A stretch of 12,987 nt of DNA from CAYTYZ01 sp964448465 (GTDB lineage Bacteria > Patescibacteriota > Microgenomatia > UBA12405). Position numbers and translations under genes: made by a program. The stretch covers positions 1-12,987 of the forward strand of contig CAYUVY010000021.1 in assembly GCA_964448465.1 (NCBI GenBank), written 5' to 3'. The notes under the pieces were generated by a model. It saw only the letters and a program-made list of their open reading frames with translations, searched no databases and was not told where the DNA came from. Of this stretch, positions 1 through 6,366 are shown piece by piece (position 1 is the first letter of the stretch; each line of letters begins with the position of its first letter).

Positions 1-6
1 GACGAA

Positions 7-43
7 GGCGGACATAGTCCACCGAAGCCTTGGCGTAGGTGGA
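7..43. repeat. GC-rich double inverted repeat at the tmRNA 3' end
   Basis: Two overlapping hairpins are visible. Bases 7-13 (ggcggac) pair with 17-23 (gtccacc) with one G-U pair around a 3-base loop. Bases 18-23 (tccacc) pair with 38-43 (ggtgga), with an inner GCC/GGC stem at 27-29 and 32-34. The element is more GC-rich than its surroundings and is cut off by the window edge. Its right arm contains the last bases of the mature tmRNA (CTCCACC on the minus strand), so the trailer could pair with the acceptor strand. No T-run follows on the minus strand before the window ends, so an intrinsic terminator is not shown. It may belong to a dispersed palindromic repeat family, but only this copy is present here. 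Confidence 0.6.
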
Positions 44-476
44 GATGCTCCGTGATGAGCGGAGGTCCACATTTATTAGTGATAAACGTACTACAAGCTT
101 AGAAGTATTTAGGTTCTACAGATGGATGCAAAATATTTCAAACTCATCCACCTACCAATTATTTATGGGCATTACCCCAATCTTAAATTTTTGTTAAATT
201 GGGACAACAAAAACAGCATCCTGATTTGTTTACACCATTCCCACTCCCTCAGGCTAGAAACAGAAACGATGTTCGACACAATAGTTTTTAGGCTACTGCG
301 CCAGCCACGAGGGCTGGTTCAGCCATAGCTTGACCGTTGAAGGCAAAGCTATTGACCAAATCAAAACCATAAGCTTTTATAGCTTTGGCATTATGTTTTA
401 GGTCCTGTTTTCGACAGCTACCCAATGTCGGCTTGCAGTTTATCAAAGAACAAACGTGTCAATTCTAGACATCCCC
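38..476 (-). ncRNA. ssrA: transfer-messenger RNA (tmRNA)
   Basis: tmRNA rescues stalled ribosomes together with SmpB and adds a degradation tag. The 5' end GGGGATG (476-470) pairs with CATCTCC (47-41) as a 7-bp acceptor stem whose third pair is G-U, the alanyl-tRNA identity element. The T arm CTCCG/CGGAG is perfect, with loop CTCATCA. An 8-bp long-range helix joins 445-438 (TGATAAAC) to 87-80 (GTTTATCA). A pseudoknot forms from stem CGACA/TGTCG (430-426 with 416-412), whose loop bases TTGGGT pair with ACCTAA (403-398). The tag frame resumes at GCC 389. The discriminator A and CC are encoded, but the final A of CCA is not (the genome has T). The length is about 439 nt. The T loop departs from the usual TTCRANY. 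A perfect -10 box lies just upstream. Confidence 0.93.
288..389 (-). other. tmRNA proteolysis-tag reading frame (33 codons)
   Basis: Starting at GCC (389-387), just after ATAAT and downstream of the pseudoknot, the frame reads 33 codons to TAA (290-288). It begins AKAIKAYGFDLVNSF and ends ALVAGAVA. The resume site resembles the E. coli arrangement, where the codon follows an AATAGTC-type element. The small, non-polar Ala-Val-Ala end fits a protease-recognised degron. The tag is far longer than the roughly 10 residues of many bacteria. A 6-bp hairpin (301-306 with 312-317) lies inside the last third of the tag frame, where other tmRNAs have helix 5. The other two frames stop within 4-10 codons, so the frame choice is well supported; the exact first codon is inferred. 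Confidence 0.75.
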
Positions 477-484
477 ATTGCAAT

Positions 485-513
485 ATTATAACATAAACTA
501 AACTGCATGTCTT
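485..513 (-). promoter_or_regulatory. promoter of tmRNA
   Basis: A perfect -10 box TATAAT (490-485) lies 8 bases upstream of the mature tmRNA 5' end. A weak -35-like AAGACA (513-508) lies 17 bases further upstream. The -35 lies inside the first codons of the divergent comF gene, so the two transcription units share this 30-base intergenic region. Confidence 0.7.
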
Positions 514-1106
514 TACTATTATCCGCATTTTTCCCGCAGAATCTGCCAGATCCATCCAGTTTAACCCTCTCCGACTTAAAAACCCAAGTTCCGCCTCCTT
601 TTGAGGCTATTTTACCGGTTTTTAAATATACTCCACCCTTGTCCAGTCTGCTTTCCCAGTACAAATACCGCTTTGCCACCAGTCTTTCCAGCTATCTGGC
701 CCAGGCTATGGCCCAAGTTATCAAACTGAAATACAAAAATGTCTTAACTTATTGGCAAACCAATCATTTTCAGCTCGTTGCCATACCCCTACACCCTCTC
801 AAACAGAACTTTCGTGGTTTCAACCAAACTAGCCTTCTGGCTCAAGAACTTGCACCCTTGCTCCGTTTAAACTACCTCCCTAGGATCCTGGTGCGCACCC
901 AATTCCAGTCTCCCCAAGCCAAGCTCAAAAGTAGACAGCAACGTCAGACTCATTTACACCATCCTTTTCGTCTAGTTCAACCTCAATTTGGTAATTATCT
1001 AATCTTTGATGACGTTACTACCACCACCACGACTCTGAGACAAGCTGGGGACTTATTTACTCCTTATCTTTTAAAACCACTTTGGGGGCTAACCTTAGCT
1101 GGTTAA
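507..1106 (+). CDS. comF: ComF-family phosphoribosyltransferase-like protein
   Basis: The 199-residue protein has the ComF/GntX core: RGFNQ at 103-107, a preceding P-L-H-P segment, RTQFQSPQAKLKSRQQR at 130-146, and the PRPP-loop region FDDVTTTTTT at 167-176. ComF proteins are type I phosphoribosyltransferase-fold proteins linked to DNA uptake; their exact substrate is uncertain. The N-terminal cysteine-rich zinc-binding segment of many ComF proteins is missing, so this may be the core domain alone. The usual DDVxTTGxT loop has Thr in place of Gly, which makes catalysis uncertain. No Shine-Dalgarno sequence precedes ATG 507; a weak TAAACT hexamer lies 7 bases upstream. The stop codon overlaps the convergent SPFH-gene stop by three bases. 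Glu is rare and Gln common, in line with the C/T-rich strand. Confidence 0.85.
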   Translation: MSLLLSAFFPQNLPDPSSLTLSDLKTQVPPPFEAILPVFKYTPPLSSLLSQYKYRFATSLSSYLAQAMAQVIKLKYKNVLTYWQTNHFQLVAIPLHPLKQNFRGFNQTSLLAQELAPLLRLNYLPRILVRTQFQSPQAKLKSRQQRQTHLHHPFRLVQPQFGNYLIFDDVTTTTTTLRQAGDLFTPYLLKPLWGLTLAG

Positions 1107-1801
1107 AGCAATACTCCGCGTACGGTTGTGCCCTTGTCTCGTTCCTTTTTAATTTCTTCGGCCGTTTTTTGCACTTCTGGCTCTTCAATTGTCATCGTTG
1201 GCAAGGCCATACCTTCCATCCCATTTTCCGGGGTAGCCGACAATGGAGTTAAAGAACTTAAATACAAATTATCTACAATTAAGCCGTGCTGTTCCAAGCT
1301 TTCTTTAATCTCTACCTTCATTTCTTCCTCAATTTGGGTTCGCGAAGTGGACAAGGCATTGCTCAAAGTATGATTAGTCAGCACCTTGCGGATTCGAGAA
1401 CGGGTTACGGGGCGTACCACTTTGGAGACAAAATTTTCTCCAATATTTTGCCAAATCTCTGGCAATTTTTCTGTATTTAGTTTAATTAAAACTGTCGCTT
1501 CTACAGCTACAAACTTATTATCCGCCGTTACCGCGTTAATCACCTCATCTCCCATTATTTCCTTATTATCCGACAATTTTACATCTTTAGTAATTGTGTA
1601 TTCAATTAGCTGCGCGTTAAATAGTTTTACTCTATGAATAATTGGTAGTTTAAAGTGCATCCCGGGGTACCAAACATTCTTCATTACCCCACCAAATACG
1701 CTATAAATACAACCCACGTGGCCCGGAGGTACGGTTACTAAAAATCCTCCAACCACCTCATCTACAAATAAAGATACCAATAAATTATCAATTGACGCCA
1801 T
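1103..1801 (-). CDS. SPFH/Band 7 (prohibitin-like) domain protein
   Basis: The 232-residue protein carries an SPFH domain at about residues 20-180. The signature segments are VPPGHVGCIYSVFGGV (24-39), YPGMHFKLPII (45-55), a VTADNKFVAVEATVLIKL strand pair (91-108), and an amphipathic helix with repeated Glu/Lys after residue 155. SPFH proteins form oligomeric scaffolds at membranes and often modulate proteases or transporters. Only a short, weakly hydrophobic N-terminus (about 7-24) precedes the domain, and the long coiled coil of HflK or flotillin is absent, so membrane attachment is uncertain. It is the last gene of the operon with tpiA and the solute-binding protein, 9 bases after tpiA. It also has its own perfect TATAAT just upstream, so it may be transcribed separately. 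AGGGA lies too close to the start to act as a normal ribosome-binding site. Confidence 0.85.
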   Translation of the reverse strand: MASIDNLLVSLFVDEVVGGFLVTVPPGHVGCIYSVFGGVMKNVWYPGMHFKLPIIHRVKLFNAQLIEYTITKDVKLSDNKEIMGDEVINAVTADNKFVAVEATVLIKLNTEKLPEIWQNIGENFVSKVVRPVTRSRIRKVLTNHTLSNALSTSRTQIEEEMKVEIKESLEQHGLIVDNLYLSSLTPLSATPENGMEGMALPTMTIEEPEVQKTAEEIKKERDKGTTVRGVLL

Positions 1802-1815
1802 AGTCCCTAATTATA
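1802..1815 (-). promoter_or_regulatory. -10 box 8 bases before the SPFH gene start
   Basis: TATAAT at 1815-1810 is followed by 8 bases and then ATG (1801). The hexamer is built from the last Val codon and stop of tpiA (GTA TAA T). No -35 match is seen at 16-18 bases spacing. A transcript started from it would have a leader of about 0-2 bases. Confidence 0.5.
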
Positions 1816-2470
1816 CCCCAAAACCCTTACATAAATCCATAAGTCTATCTTCCGGTGAGCTGGAAACTACTATCTCTGAGGCCAAAATCACGCCCCTGGC
1901 TCCCACGCTCAAAACTGCCTTAATATCTGCTTGGCTTTTGATTCCTGCACCAGCTATCACTTCCACTCCTTTCTCTTTTGCCATTTTTACAATTTTCTCC
2001 AATACACTTAGCTTTTCTGTAGCAATACTTTTCTCCTTACTGGCAATTAGCTCGGGTGGCTCGTAGGCCAAATAAGTTGGTTTCAGTCTTTTTAAGATTC
2101 GCTCCGCTTGCCCCAATGATTTACAGCAAACTATGGTTTTAAAACCACTTGGCACTATACCTAAAATACTAGCCATTGTTCCTAGCATTTCTGGACATTC
2201 ACTATGGTTAATCAAACTTCCTGCAACTCCCAGCTTTTGCGCCAAGACAGGGGAGACTGCCCCAGTATGTCTGCCCTCCTTGAATGCGTCAACTTTTTGC
2301 AGCCAAACAGGAATTTTTACCAGCTGGGCTATTTTCCCCGCTTCTAAAATATTTACTGCCACTCCAATATTTATACCTGTCGCCTTTGCCACTTTTTCAC
2401 AAATTAAAGCCAAATCTTGGGCCTTATCTAATATTCCACCGGGGTACAGTTTAAAATTTACAATAATCAT
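1811..2470 (-). CDS. tpiA: triosephosphate isomerase, archaeal type
   Basis: The enzyme interconverts dihydroxyacetone phosphate and glyceraldehyde 3-phosphate in glycolysis. At 219 residues it matches the short archaeal form rather than the roughly 250-residue bacterial form. Active-site residues are present: Asn5 and Lys7 in VNFKLY, His89 in LINHSE, and Glu137 in AYEPPELI. Other archaeal-type segments are HTGAVSP (68-74), AGAGI (173-177) and GVILAS (193-198). The stretch after EPPELI, the lid loop, reads ASKEKS rather than the usual G-T-G type, and the last phosphate loop has ASEIV where archaeal enzymes have ASGV. ATG overlaps the stop of the upstream solute-binding protein gene by one base (TAATG), so translation is probably coupled. 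It is the only glycolytic gene in the window. Confidence 0.93.
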   Translation of the reverse strand: MIIVNFKLYPGGILDKAQDLALICEKVAKATGINIGVAVNILEAGKIAQLVKIPVWLQKVDAFKEGRHTGAVSPVLAQKLGVAGSLINHSECPEMLGTMASILGIVPSGFKTIVCCKSLGQAERILKRLKPTYLAYEPPELIASKEKSIATEKLSVLEKIVKMAKEKGVEVIAGAGIKSQADIKAVLSVGARGVILASEIVVSSSPEDRLMDLCKGFGV

Positions 2471-4008
2471 TAAGGTGTATCTGTCAAACGGTACTGATTT
2501 TTTAGTCGCAACAAACCGTTAGTTAGTTTAGTACTCACTTCTTCCACTCTCAAACCTTGACTCAGTCCATTGACCGCGTCTTCAAAATATTTGTTCATTT
2601 CGTCTACTAAACCCGTGGAGTCCCAAGTAAGTGAACTTGTATACCAATTCTTACCATTATCAGCCCCTGCCAAAAATGGGGTTAGTTTTGTATTACTAGC
2701 CAATAGTTGGGCCATATCTTTACGCGGATACAATTCCCCAAACGATCTCACTTGTTTAGCACTAGCATGCAACTTAAGAAGGCCCTCTTTGCTAGCCAGA
2801 TATTCCATAAATTTCCAGGCCGCAGCCTGGTTTTTACTCTTAGCATTTACTCCTTCTATCCAATAGGTGGACCACTGCCTATTGGTTAAATCCGCAGATT
2901 CGCCTCGCTCAATTTTGTCTTCAATTCCGGCGATTGTTGGCAACTGTGGCACATTAGTAACCTCGAATTTTAAGTCCGGATTTAACGTTTCAATGTCTAA
3001 TATTCTCCAGGATGGAGCAAAGTATAAAGCCAATTTTCCCTTAGCAAAGGCCAAAGTTGAGTTTTCTTGGTTTTCATCCCAAACCTTGTCGTTGGTTTCA
3101 AACAGACTATAAAAAGTCAGAACATCTTGCAGTTTAGTAATTTCTGCGGGGTCCGTACTAAATGGGTCCACTCCGTTTTGTTGCATCAATAGTCCCAAAA
3201 TATCACTCCAATGGTCCACATTTCCTGCGGTGCCCATAGCCGCCCCAGCCACTTGAATTGTGTTTGTCGTTGGATTAACCACGGTCAGTTGTTTGGCCAG
3301 TTTTCTAAATCCCCACCAAGTCTTTGGAATCGAGGTCTGAGCAGCTTCTAAGATTTGTTTGTTGTAAAACAAAGCTAGTTGGTCGTACATCAATGGCACT
3401 GCTTGGTAGTTGCCACTTTTATCTTTTAGTTGGTCAAAAGCTTTATAAAAATCCGTGGCCAAACCCATACTTTTGGCGCTACTTGCCGGTACCGCTGCTA
3501 AATTTGCCCCAAACATTGGTAACCAAGATACATGAATTCTAAAAATATCTGGCACTTCTACTCCAGCCTCTGGCACCTTTTCGATTCTATTTTGCAATCT
3601 TTGTCGATAATCTTGTTTACTCTGCATTTTGTAGTTTATTTTTATATTTGGATTTTTTGCTTCAAAGTCGCGAATTACCCCATCCATAATTGGTCCACTT
3701 TCCCACATTCCCCAATAGGTAATCGTAGTTTGCTTCCCAGGTAGTGGTTTTCCAGCCAGTCCAGGCAACACTAGTTTCCAGACTACCAAACCAATAAGAA
3801 CCACCACTGCACCAATAGCTAAAGCCCAAATATAGCCTGGTAAAGACTTTTTTACTTTTGGAACTTCTACAATTGGCACAATATTTTCTCTCTTAGGTAT
3901 ATTTTCTTCTACCACCGGAGGTACTATGCTTTCACTAGATTCATCCCGAGATTGTTGAGGGACTTCCCTTGACGGTAATGGTGATTTTATCTCATCTATA
4001 GTACTCAC
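2470..4008 (-). CDS. membrane-anchored ABC-type extracellular solute-binding protein, family 1
   Basis: The 512-residue protein has a Pro/Glu/Ser-rich N-terminal tail (1-55), one transmembrane helix (about 58-81, YIWALAIGAVVVLIGLVVW) and then a family 1 sugar-binding-type domain. That domain starts TTITYWGMWESGPIMDGVIRDFEAKNP (94-120) and continues with MYDQLALFYNK and AFAKGKLALYFAPSW. The TM helix replaces the lipoprotein signal; no lipobox cysteine is visible. Family 1 proteins usually deliver oligosaccharides or glycerol phosphates to ABC permeases, but no permease or ATPase gene is nearby, so substrate and partner are unknown. It heads the minus-strand operon with tpiA and the SPFH gene. 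The start is GTG, 6 bases after TATGAT. The open frame continues upstream towards the N gap, so an earlier start cannot be fully excluded. Confidence 0.88.
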   Translation of the reverse strand: MSTIDEIKSPLPSREVPQQSRDESSESIVPPVVEENIPKRENIVPIVEVPKVKKSLPGYIWALAIGAVVVLIGLVVWKLVLPGLAGKPLPGKQTTITYWGMWESGPIMDGVIRDFEAKNPNIKINYKMQSKQDYRQRLQNRIEKVPEAGVEVPDIFRIHVSWLPMFGANLAAVPASSAKSMGLATDFYKAFDQLKDKSGNYQAVPLMYDQLALFYNKQILEAAQTSIPKTWWGFRKLAKQLTVVNPTTNTIQVAGAAMGTAGNVDHWSDILGLLMQQNGVDPFSTDPAEITKLQDVLTFYSLFETNDKVWDENQENSTLAFAKGKLALYFAPSWRILDIETLNPDLKFEVTNVPQLPTIAGIEDKIERGESADLTNRQWSTYWIEGVNAKSKNQAAAWKFMEYLASKEGLLKLHASAKQVRSFGELYPRKDMAQLLASNTKLTPFLAGADNGKNWYTSSLTWDSTGLVDEMNKYFEDAVNGLSQGLRVEEVSTKLTNGLLRLKNQYRLTDTP

Positions 4009-4020
4009 ACTGTAATCATA
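4009..4020 (-). promoter_or_regulatory. -10-like hexamer 6 bases before the solute-binding protein start
   Basis: TATGAT (4020-4015) matches the -10 consensus at five of six positions and sits 6 bases before GTG 4008, a leaderless spacing. No Shine-Dalgarno sequence or clear -35 is present. Confidence 0.4.
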
Positions 4021-4066
4021 GCCAAAAATTGTGTATTCTTCTAGGTATGAAACTATTTATCCATAC
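4012..4066. repeat. left copy of the 55-base duplication flanking the assembly gap
   Basis: These 55 bases are identical to 4167-4221. They contain the divergent promoter region and the first codons of rnhA (ATG at 4047). The copy stops exactly at the first N. The pattern is that of two contig ends sharing an overlap that the scaffolder failed to merge. Confidence 0.9.
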
Positions 4067-4166
4067 NNNNNNNNNNNNNNNNNNNNNNNNNNNNNNNNNN
4101 NNNNNNNNNNNNNNNNNNNNNNNNNNNNNNNNNNNNNNNNNNNNNNNNNNNNNNNNNNNNNNNNNN
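4067..4166. other. assembly gap of 100 N
   Basis: Exactly 100 undetermined bases, a conventional placeholder length. Both flanks end in the same 55-base sequence, so the gap probably holds no real sequence, and the true distance between the solute-binding protein start and rnhA is 38 bases. Confidence 0.95.
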
Positions 4167-4221
4167 GTAATCATAGCCAAAAATTGTGTATTCTTCTAGG
4201 TATGAAACTATTTATCCATAC
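4167..4221. repeat. right copy of the 55-base duplication flanking the assembly gap
   Basis: Identical to 4012-4066. This is the copy that continues into the intact rnhA gene, so it is the better one to annotate. Confidence 0.9.
4189..4201 (+). promoter_or_regulatory. -10-like hexamer 7 bases before rnhA
   Basis: TATTCT (4189-4194) is followed by 7 bases and ATG 4202. It matches the -10 consensus at four of six positions. It lies back to back with the -10-like box of the solute-binding protein gene once the duplicated flank is collapsed. Confidence 0.35.
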
Positions 4222-4627
4222 TGATGGCGGTTCTCGTGGTAATCCTGGTTTGGCAGGCTTTGGTCTAGTAGTTACCGATGAGCAGAAACAAACAATCTAT
4301 GAATTTGCTGGATATATCGGCACAAAAACTAACAATGAAGCGGAATATGCCGGTCTAATTTCCGCCCTCACTTGGTGCCAAAACAATCAAAACAGACTAA
4401 AACCGGAATCTATTACCTTTGTTTCCGACTCTCAACTTCTCATCCGCCAGGTCAACGGTCAGTATAAAGTTAAGTCTCCTCATCTAAAGATTCTTCATAC
4501 ACAAATCCAGTCGCTAGTTAGAAATTTATTTTGCCCAGTTATTTTTACCAATGTCCTGCGGGAGGACAATACCCGCGCCGACGAACTAGCCAATTTAGCC
4601 ATGGATCGTCGTTCCAACTGGCCATGA
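4202..4627 (+). CDS. rnhA: ribonuclease HI
   Basis: The enzyme cuts the RNA strand of RNA-DNA hybrids such as Okazaki primers and R-loops. The 141-residue protein has the full set of acidic catalytic residues: Asp8 in HTDGGSRGNPG, Glu46 in NNEAEYAG, Asp76 in VSDSQLL, and Asp127 in DNTRADELANLA. The basic protrusion of E. coli RNase HI is missing, and the His before the last motif is replaced by Arg (LREDNTRAD), as in short YpdQ/archaeal-like forms. I chose ATG 4202, which gives the standard MKLFIHTDGG start; the longer frame from 4031 runs through the N gap and is an artefact. Its TGA stop overlaps the next start (ATGA). Being a complete RNase H ending at TGA, it argues against recoding of TGA as Gly. 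Confidence 0.95.
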   Translation: MKLFIHTDGGSRGNPGLAGFGLVVTDEQKQTIYEFAGYIGTKTNNEAEYAGLISALTWCQNNQNRLKPESITFVSDSQLLIRQVNGQYKVKSPHLKILHTQIQSLVRNLFCPVIFTNVLREDNTRADELANLAMDRRSNWP

Positions 4628-6366
4628 GACAATATGTTTCCAAAATCCACCCAACAGTGGCCATTTTCACTTTCGGTTTTGCCCTTTGTTTACTGGCCCT
4701 AGTCCAATCCTTGCTTCCTGTTGCCGACAGTCTGCCTCCCAGAACCACCATTTTGGGTTACGACTATTCTCTTTTAACCAGACAAAAAGCCCTGGATAAA
4801 ATGGCCCAAGATTTCCCCTTACCCATCTCCTTTACTCTTATTGGTCCACAAGTTACTTACAATCTTGTCTCCAAATCCGTAGATGCCAAAATTGATTTTG
4901 TTCAAACCATCGACAAGATTCAACAAGATTATCGCTCCAGTCGTGGGCATAATTTGCTGCTTTTGATTTTTCCTAGATTTTCCAAAGCTAAAAATTACCA
5001 ACTGTCTGCCTCCCTCAGCCCTGATCTTTTAGCCAAAAACCTCGAAACCCTTACCATCCAACTCCAAAAACCCTTTGTCCCCACCCAAATGCAATTAAAA
5101 AATAAACAAGTAATAATTACTCCTGGGCAACTTGGACAAGATCTAGATCTGCTTGCTCTTAATCAACAGTTACTCTCCAGTCTGTCAAATTACAATTTTC
5201 CCGATAATCAGACTTTCCCTTTTAAAATTACCGGCAACCTTCCCGATGCCTCTAGTATAAAAAAGACTGAAGATTTGGCTAAAACCTTAGTTGGTAAAAG
5301 TATCGTACTTTCTATTGCCGACCAAAAAGTTAATTTAGACGACCAAACTCTTATCGACTGGCTAGATTTTTCTCAGAACTTTAAATCCGAACCCGTTGCT
5401 CAGTTTATGCAAGCTACTGCCAATTCTATTAATAAAGACGCCCAAAATGCTACTTTTCAAATTCAAAATAATAAAGTCGAAGATTTTCAACCAGCTCGAC
5501 CAGGAGTTCGCCTAGACCCGGAGGACGCTACTTCTAGTTTTCTCTCTCAAGTTAGTGCAATTTTCACCAACCCCAGTCCCCAATTCCAAATTCTTTTACC
5601 ATATGTCATTCTTGAACCAAGTATTAAAACAGGTGACGTCAATAATCTGGGTATCAAAGAACTTCTTGGTAGGGGAGTCTCTAGTTTTAAGCATTCCAGT
5701 GCAACTAGAAACATCAACGTAGCCAGGGGAGCAGCTGTTGTTAATAGAATTTTAGTTGCACCAGGCGAGACTTTTTCCTTTACCAAAAATCTTGGCACCG
5801 TTGATGCTGCCAATGGTTTTAAAGAAGCTTATGTTATTAAGGCCGAGGGCACTCAACTTGAATATGGCGGAGGAGTCTGCCAAGTATCTACTACTCTTTT
5901 CCGGGCCATGCTCAATGCTGGTGTAAATATCATTGCTAGAAAAAACCATTCCTATCGTGTTAGTTATTATGAAGAGGATATGCCCCCGGGCTACGATGCA
6001 ACTGTTTATACACCCAACCCCGACTTACAGTTTATCAACGACACCCCGGCCTATATCCTTGTTCAAAACTATTTTGACGGAAAAAATAAAACACTCACCT
6101 ATGAAATATGGGGTACTCAAGATGGACGTCAGAGCGAAATAAAAAATTATCGTCAATGGGGTTCTTCTCCTCCTCCTCCTGCCAAATATATCGACGACCC
6201 GGGTCTACCCAAAGGCACTCTTATTCGCACCGAAACACCTGTTGGGGGTTTAAAAACCAGTTTCGATTGGAGAGTTACTAAAGATGGTCAAGTACTATAC
6301 CAAAAAACATTTAACAGTAACTTCGTGCCTTGGGCCGCTGTTTATCGCCGTGGCACCGGGGTTTAA
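4624..6366 (+). CDS. VanW-domain cell-envelope protein
   Basis: The 580-residue protein has an N-terminal transmembrane or signal-anchor helix (about 10-33). A long extracytoplasmic region follows with two segments like the peptidoglycan-binding-4 repeat (PGQLGQDLDLLALNQQLLSSL at 167-187 and ARPGVRLDPEDATSSFL at 291-307). The VanW domain spans about 350-480, with GVSSFKHSSATRNINVARGA, PGETFSF, the hallmark GGGVCQVSTTL (415-425, Cys419) and RKNHSYRVSYY (His442). The tail after a Pro-rich stretch (516-519) looks like a G5-type beta domain. VanW proteins are common in Gram-positive and CPR envelopes; their chemistry is not firmly established, though wall binding is likely. I chose ATG 4624, overlapping the rnhA stop by four bases; the longer frame from 4531 only shadows rnhA. 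The stop overlaps the convergent tsaD stop. Confidence 0.9.
   Translation: MRQYVSKIHPTVAIFTFGFALCLLALVQSLLPVADSLPPRTTILGYDYSLLTRQKALDKMAQDFPLPISFTLIGPQVTYNLVSKSVDAKIDFVQTIDKIQQDYRSSRGHNLLLLIFPRFSKAKNYQLSASLSPDLLAKNLETLTIQLQKPFVPTQMQLKNKQVIITPGQLGQDLDLLALNQQLLSSLSNYNFPDNQTFPFKITGNLPDASSIKKTEDLAKTLVGKSIVLSIADQKVNLDDQTLIDWLDFSQNFKSEPVAQFMQATANSINKDAQNATFQIQNNKVEDFQPARPGVRLDPEDATSSFLSQVSAIFTNPSPQFQILLPYVILEPSIKTGDVNNLGIKELLGRGVSSFKHSSATRNINVARGAAVVNRILVAPGETFSFTKNLGTVDAANGFKEAYVIKAEGTQLEYGGGVCQVSTTLFRAMLNAGVNIIARKNHSYRVSYYEEDMPPGYDATVYTPNPDLQFINDTPAYILVQNYFDGKNKTLTYEIWGTQDGRQSEIKNYRQWGSSPPPPAKYIDDPGLPKGTLIRTETPVGGLKTSFDWRVTKDGQVLYQKTFNSNFVPWAAVYRRGTGV

Noticed and set aside
1..45. Fragment of rRNA or a tRNA gene
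   Set aside because: No tRNA cloverleaf or recognised rRNA motif beyond the tmRNA acceptor and T arm; the rest is inverted repeat.
122..328. Plus-strand open frame of 68 codons
   Set aside because: It lies antisense to the tmRNA, whose structure explains the sequence; the protein has no recognisable feature.
443..679. Minus-strand open frame of 78 codons across the tmRNA promoter and comF start
   Set aside because: It overlaps the tmRNA 5' end and runs antisense to comF; it is a shadow frame.
1021..1041. Repeat of act/acc triplets in comF as a frameshift or tandem repeat locus
   Set aside because: The frame is intact and the run encodes the PRPP-loop threonines; it is too short to call a repeat.
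1803..1808. AGGGA as a Shine-Dalgarno site for the SPFH gene
   Set aside because: It ends two bases before ATG, too close for normal use, and overlaps the likely transcription start region.
4531..4623. Extended N-terminus for the VanW protein
   Set aside because: This stretch is the rnhA coding region in another frame; ATG 4624 puts the membrane helix near the N-terminus and gives the common ATGA overlap.
4031..4627. 198-residue frame through the N gap as a longer RNase H
   Set aside because: It is an artefact of the duplicated 55-base flank and the Ns; the real start is ATG 4202.
4625..4627. TGA read as glycine, as in some CPR lineages
   Set aside because: RNase HI is complete at this TGA, and no other gene contains an in-frame TGA.
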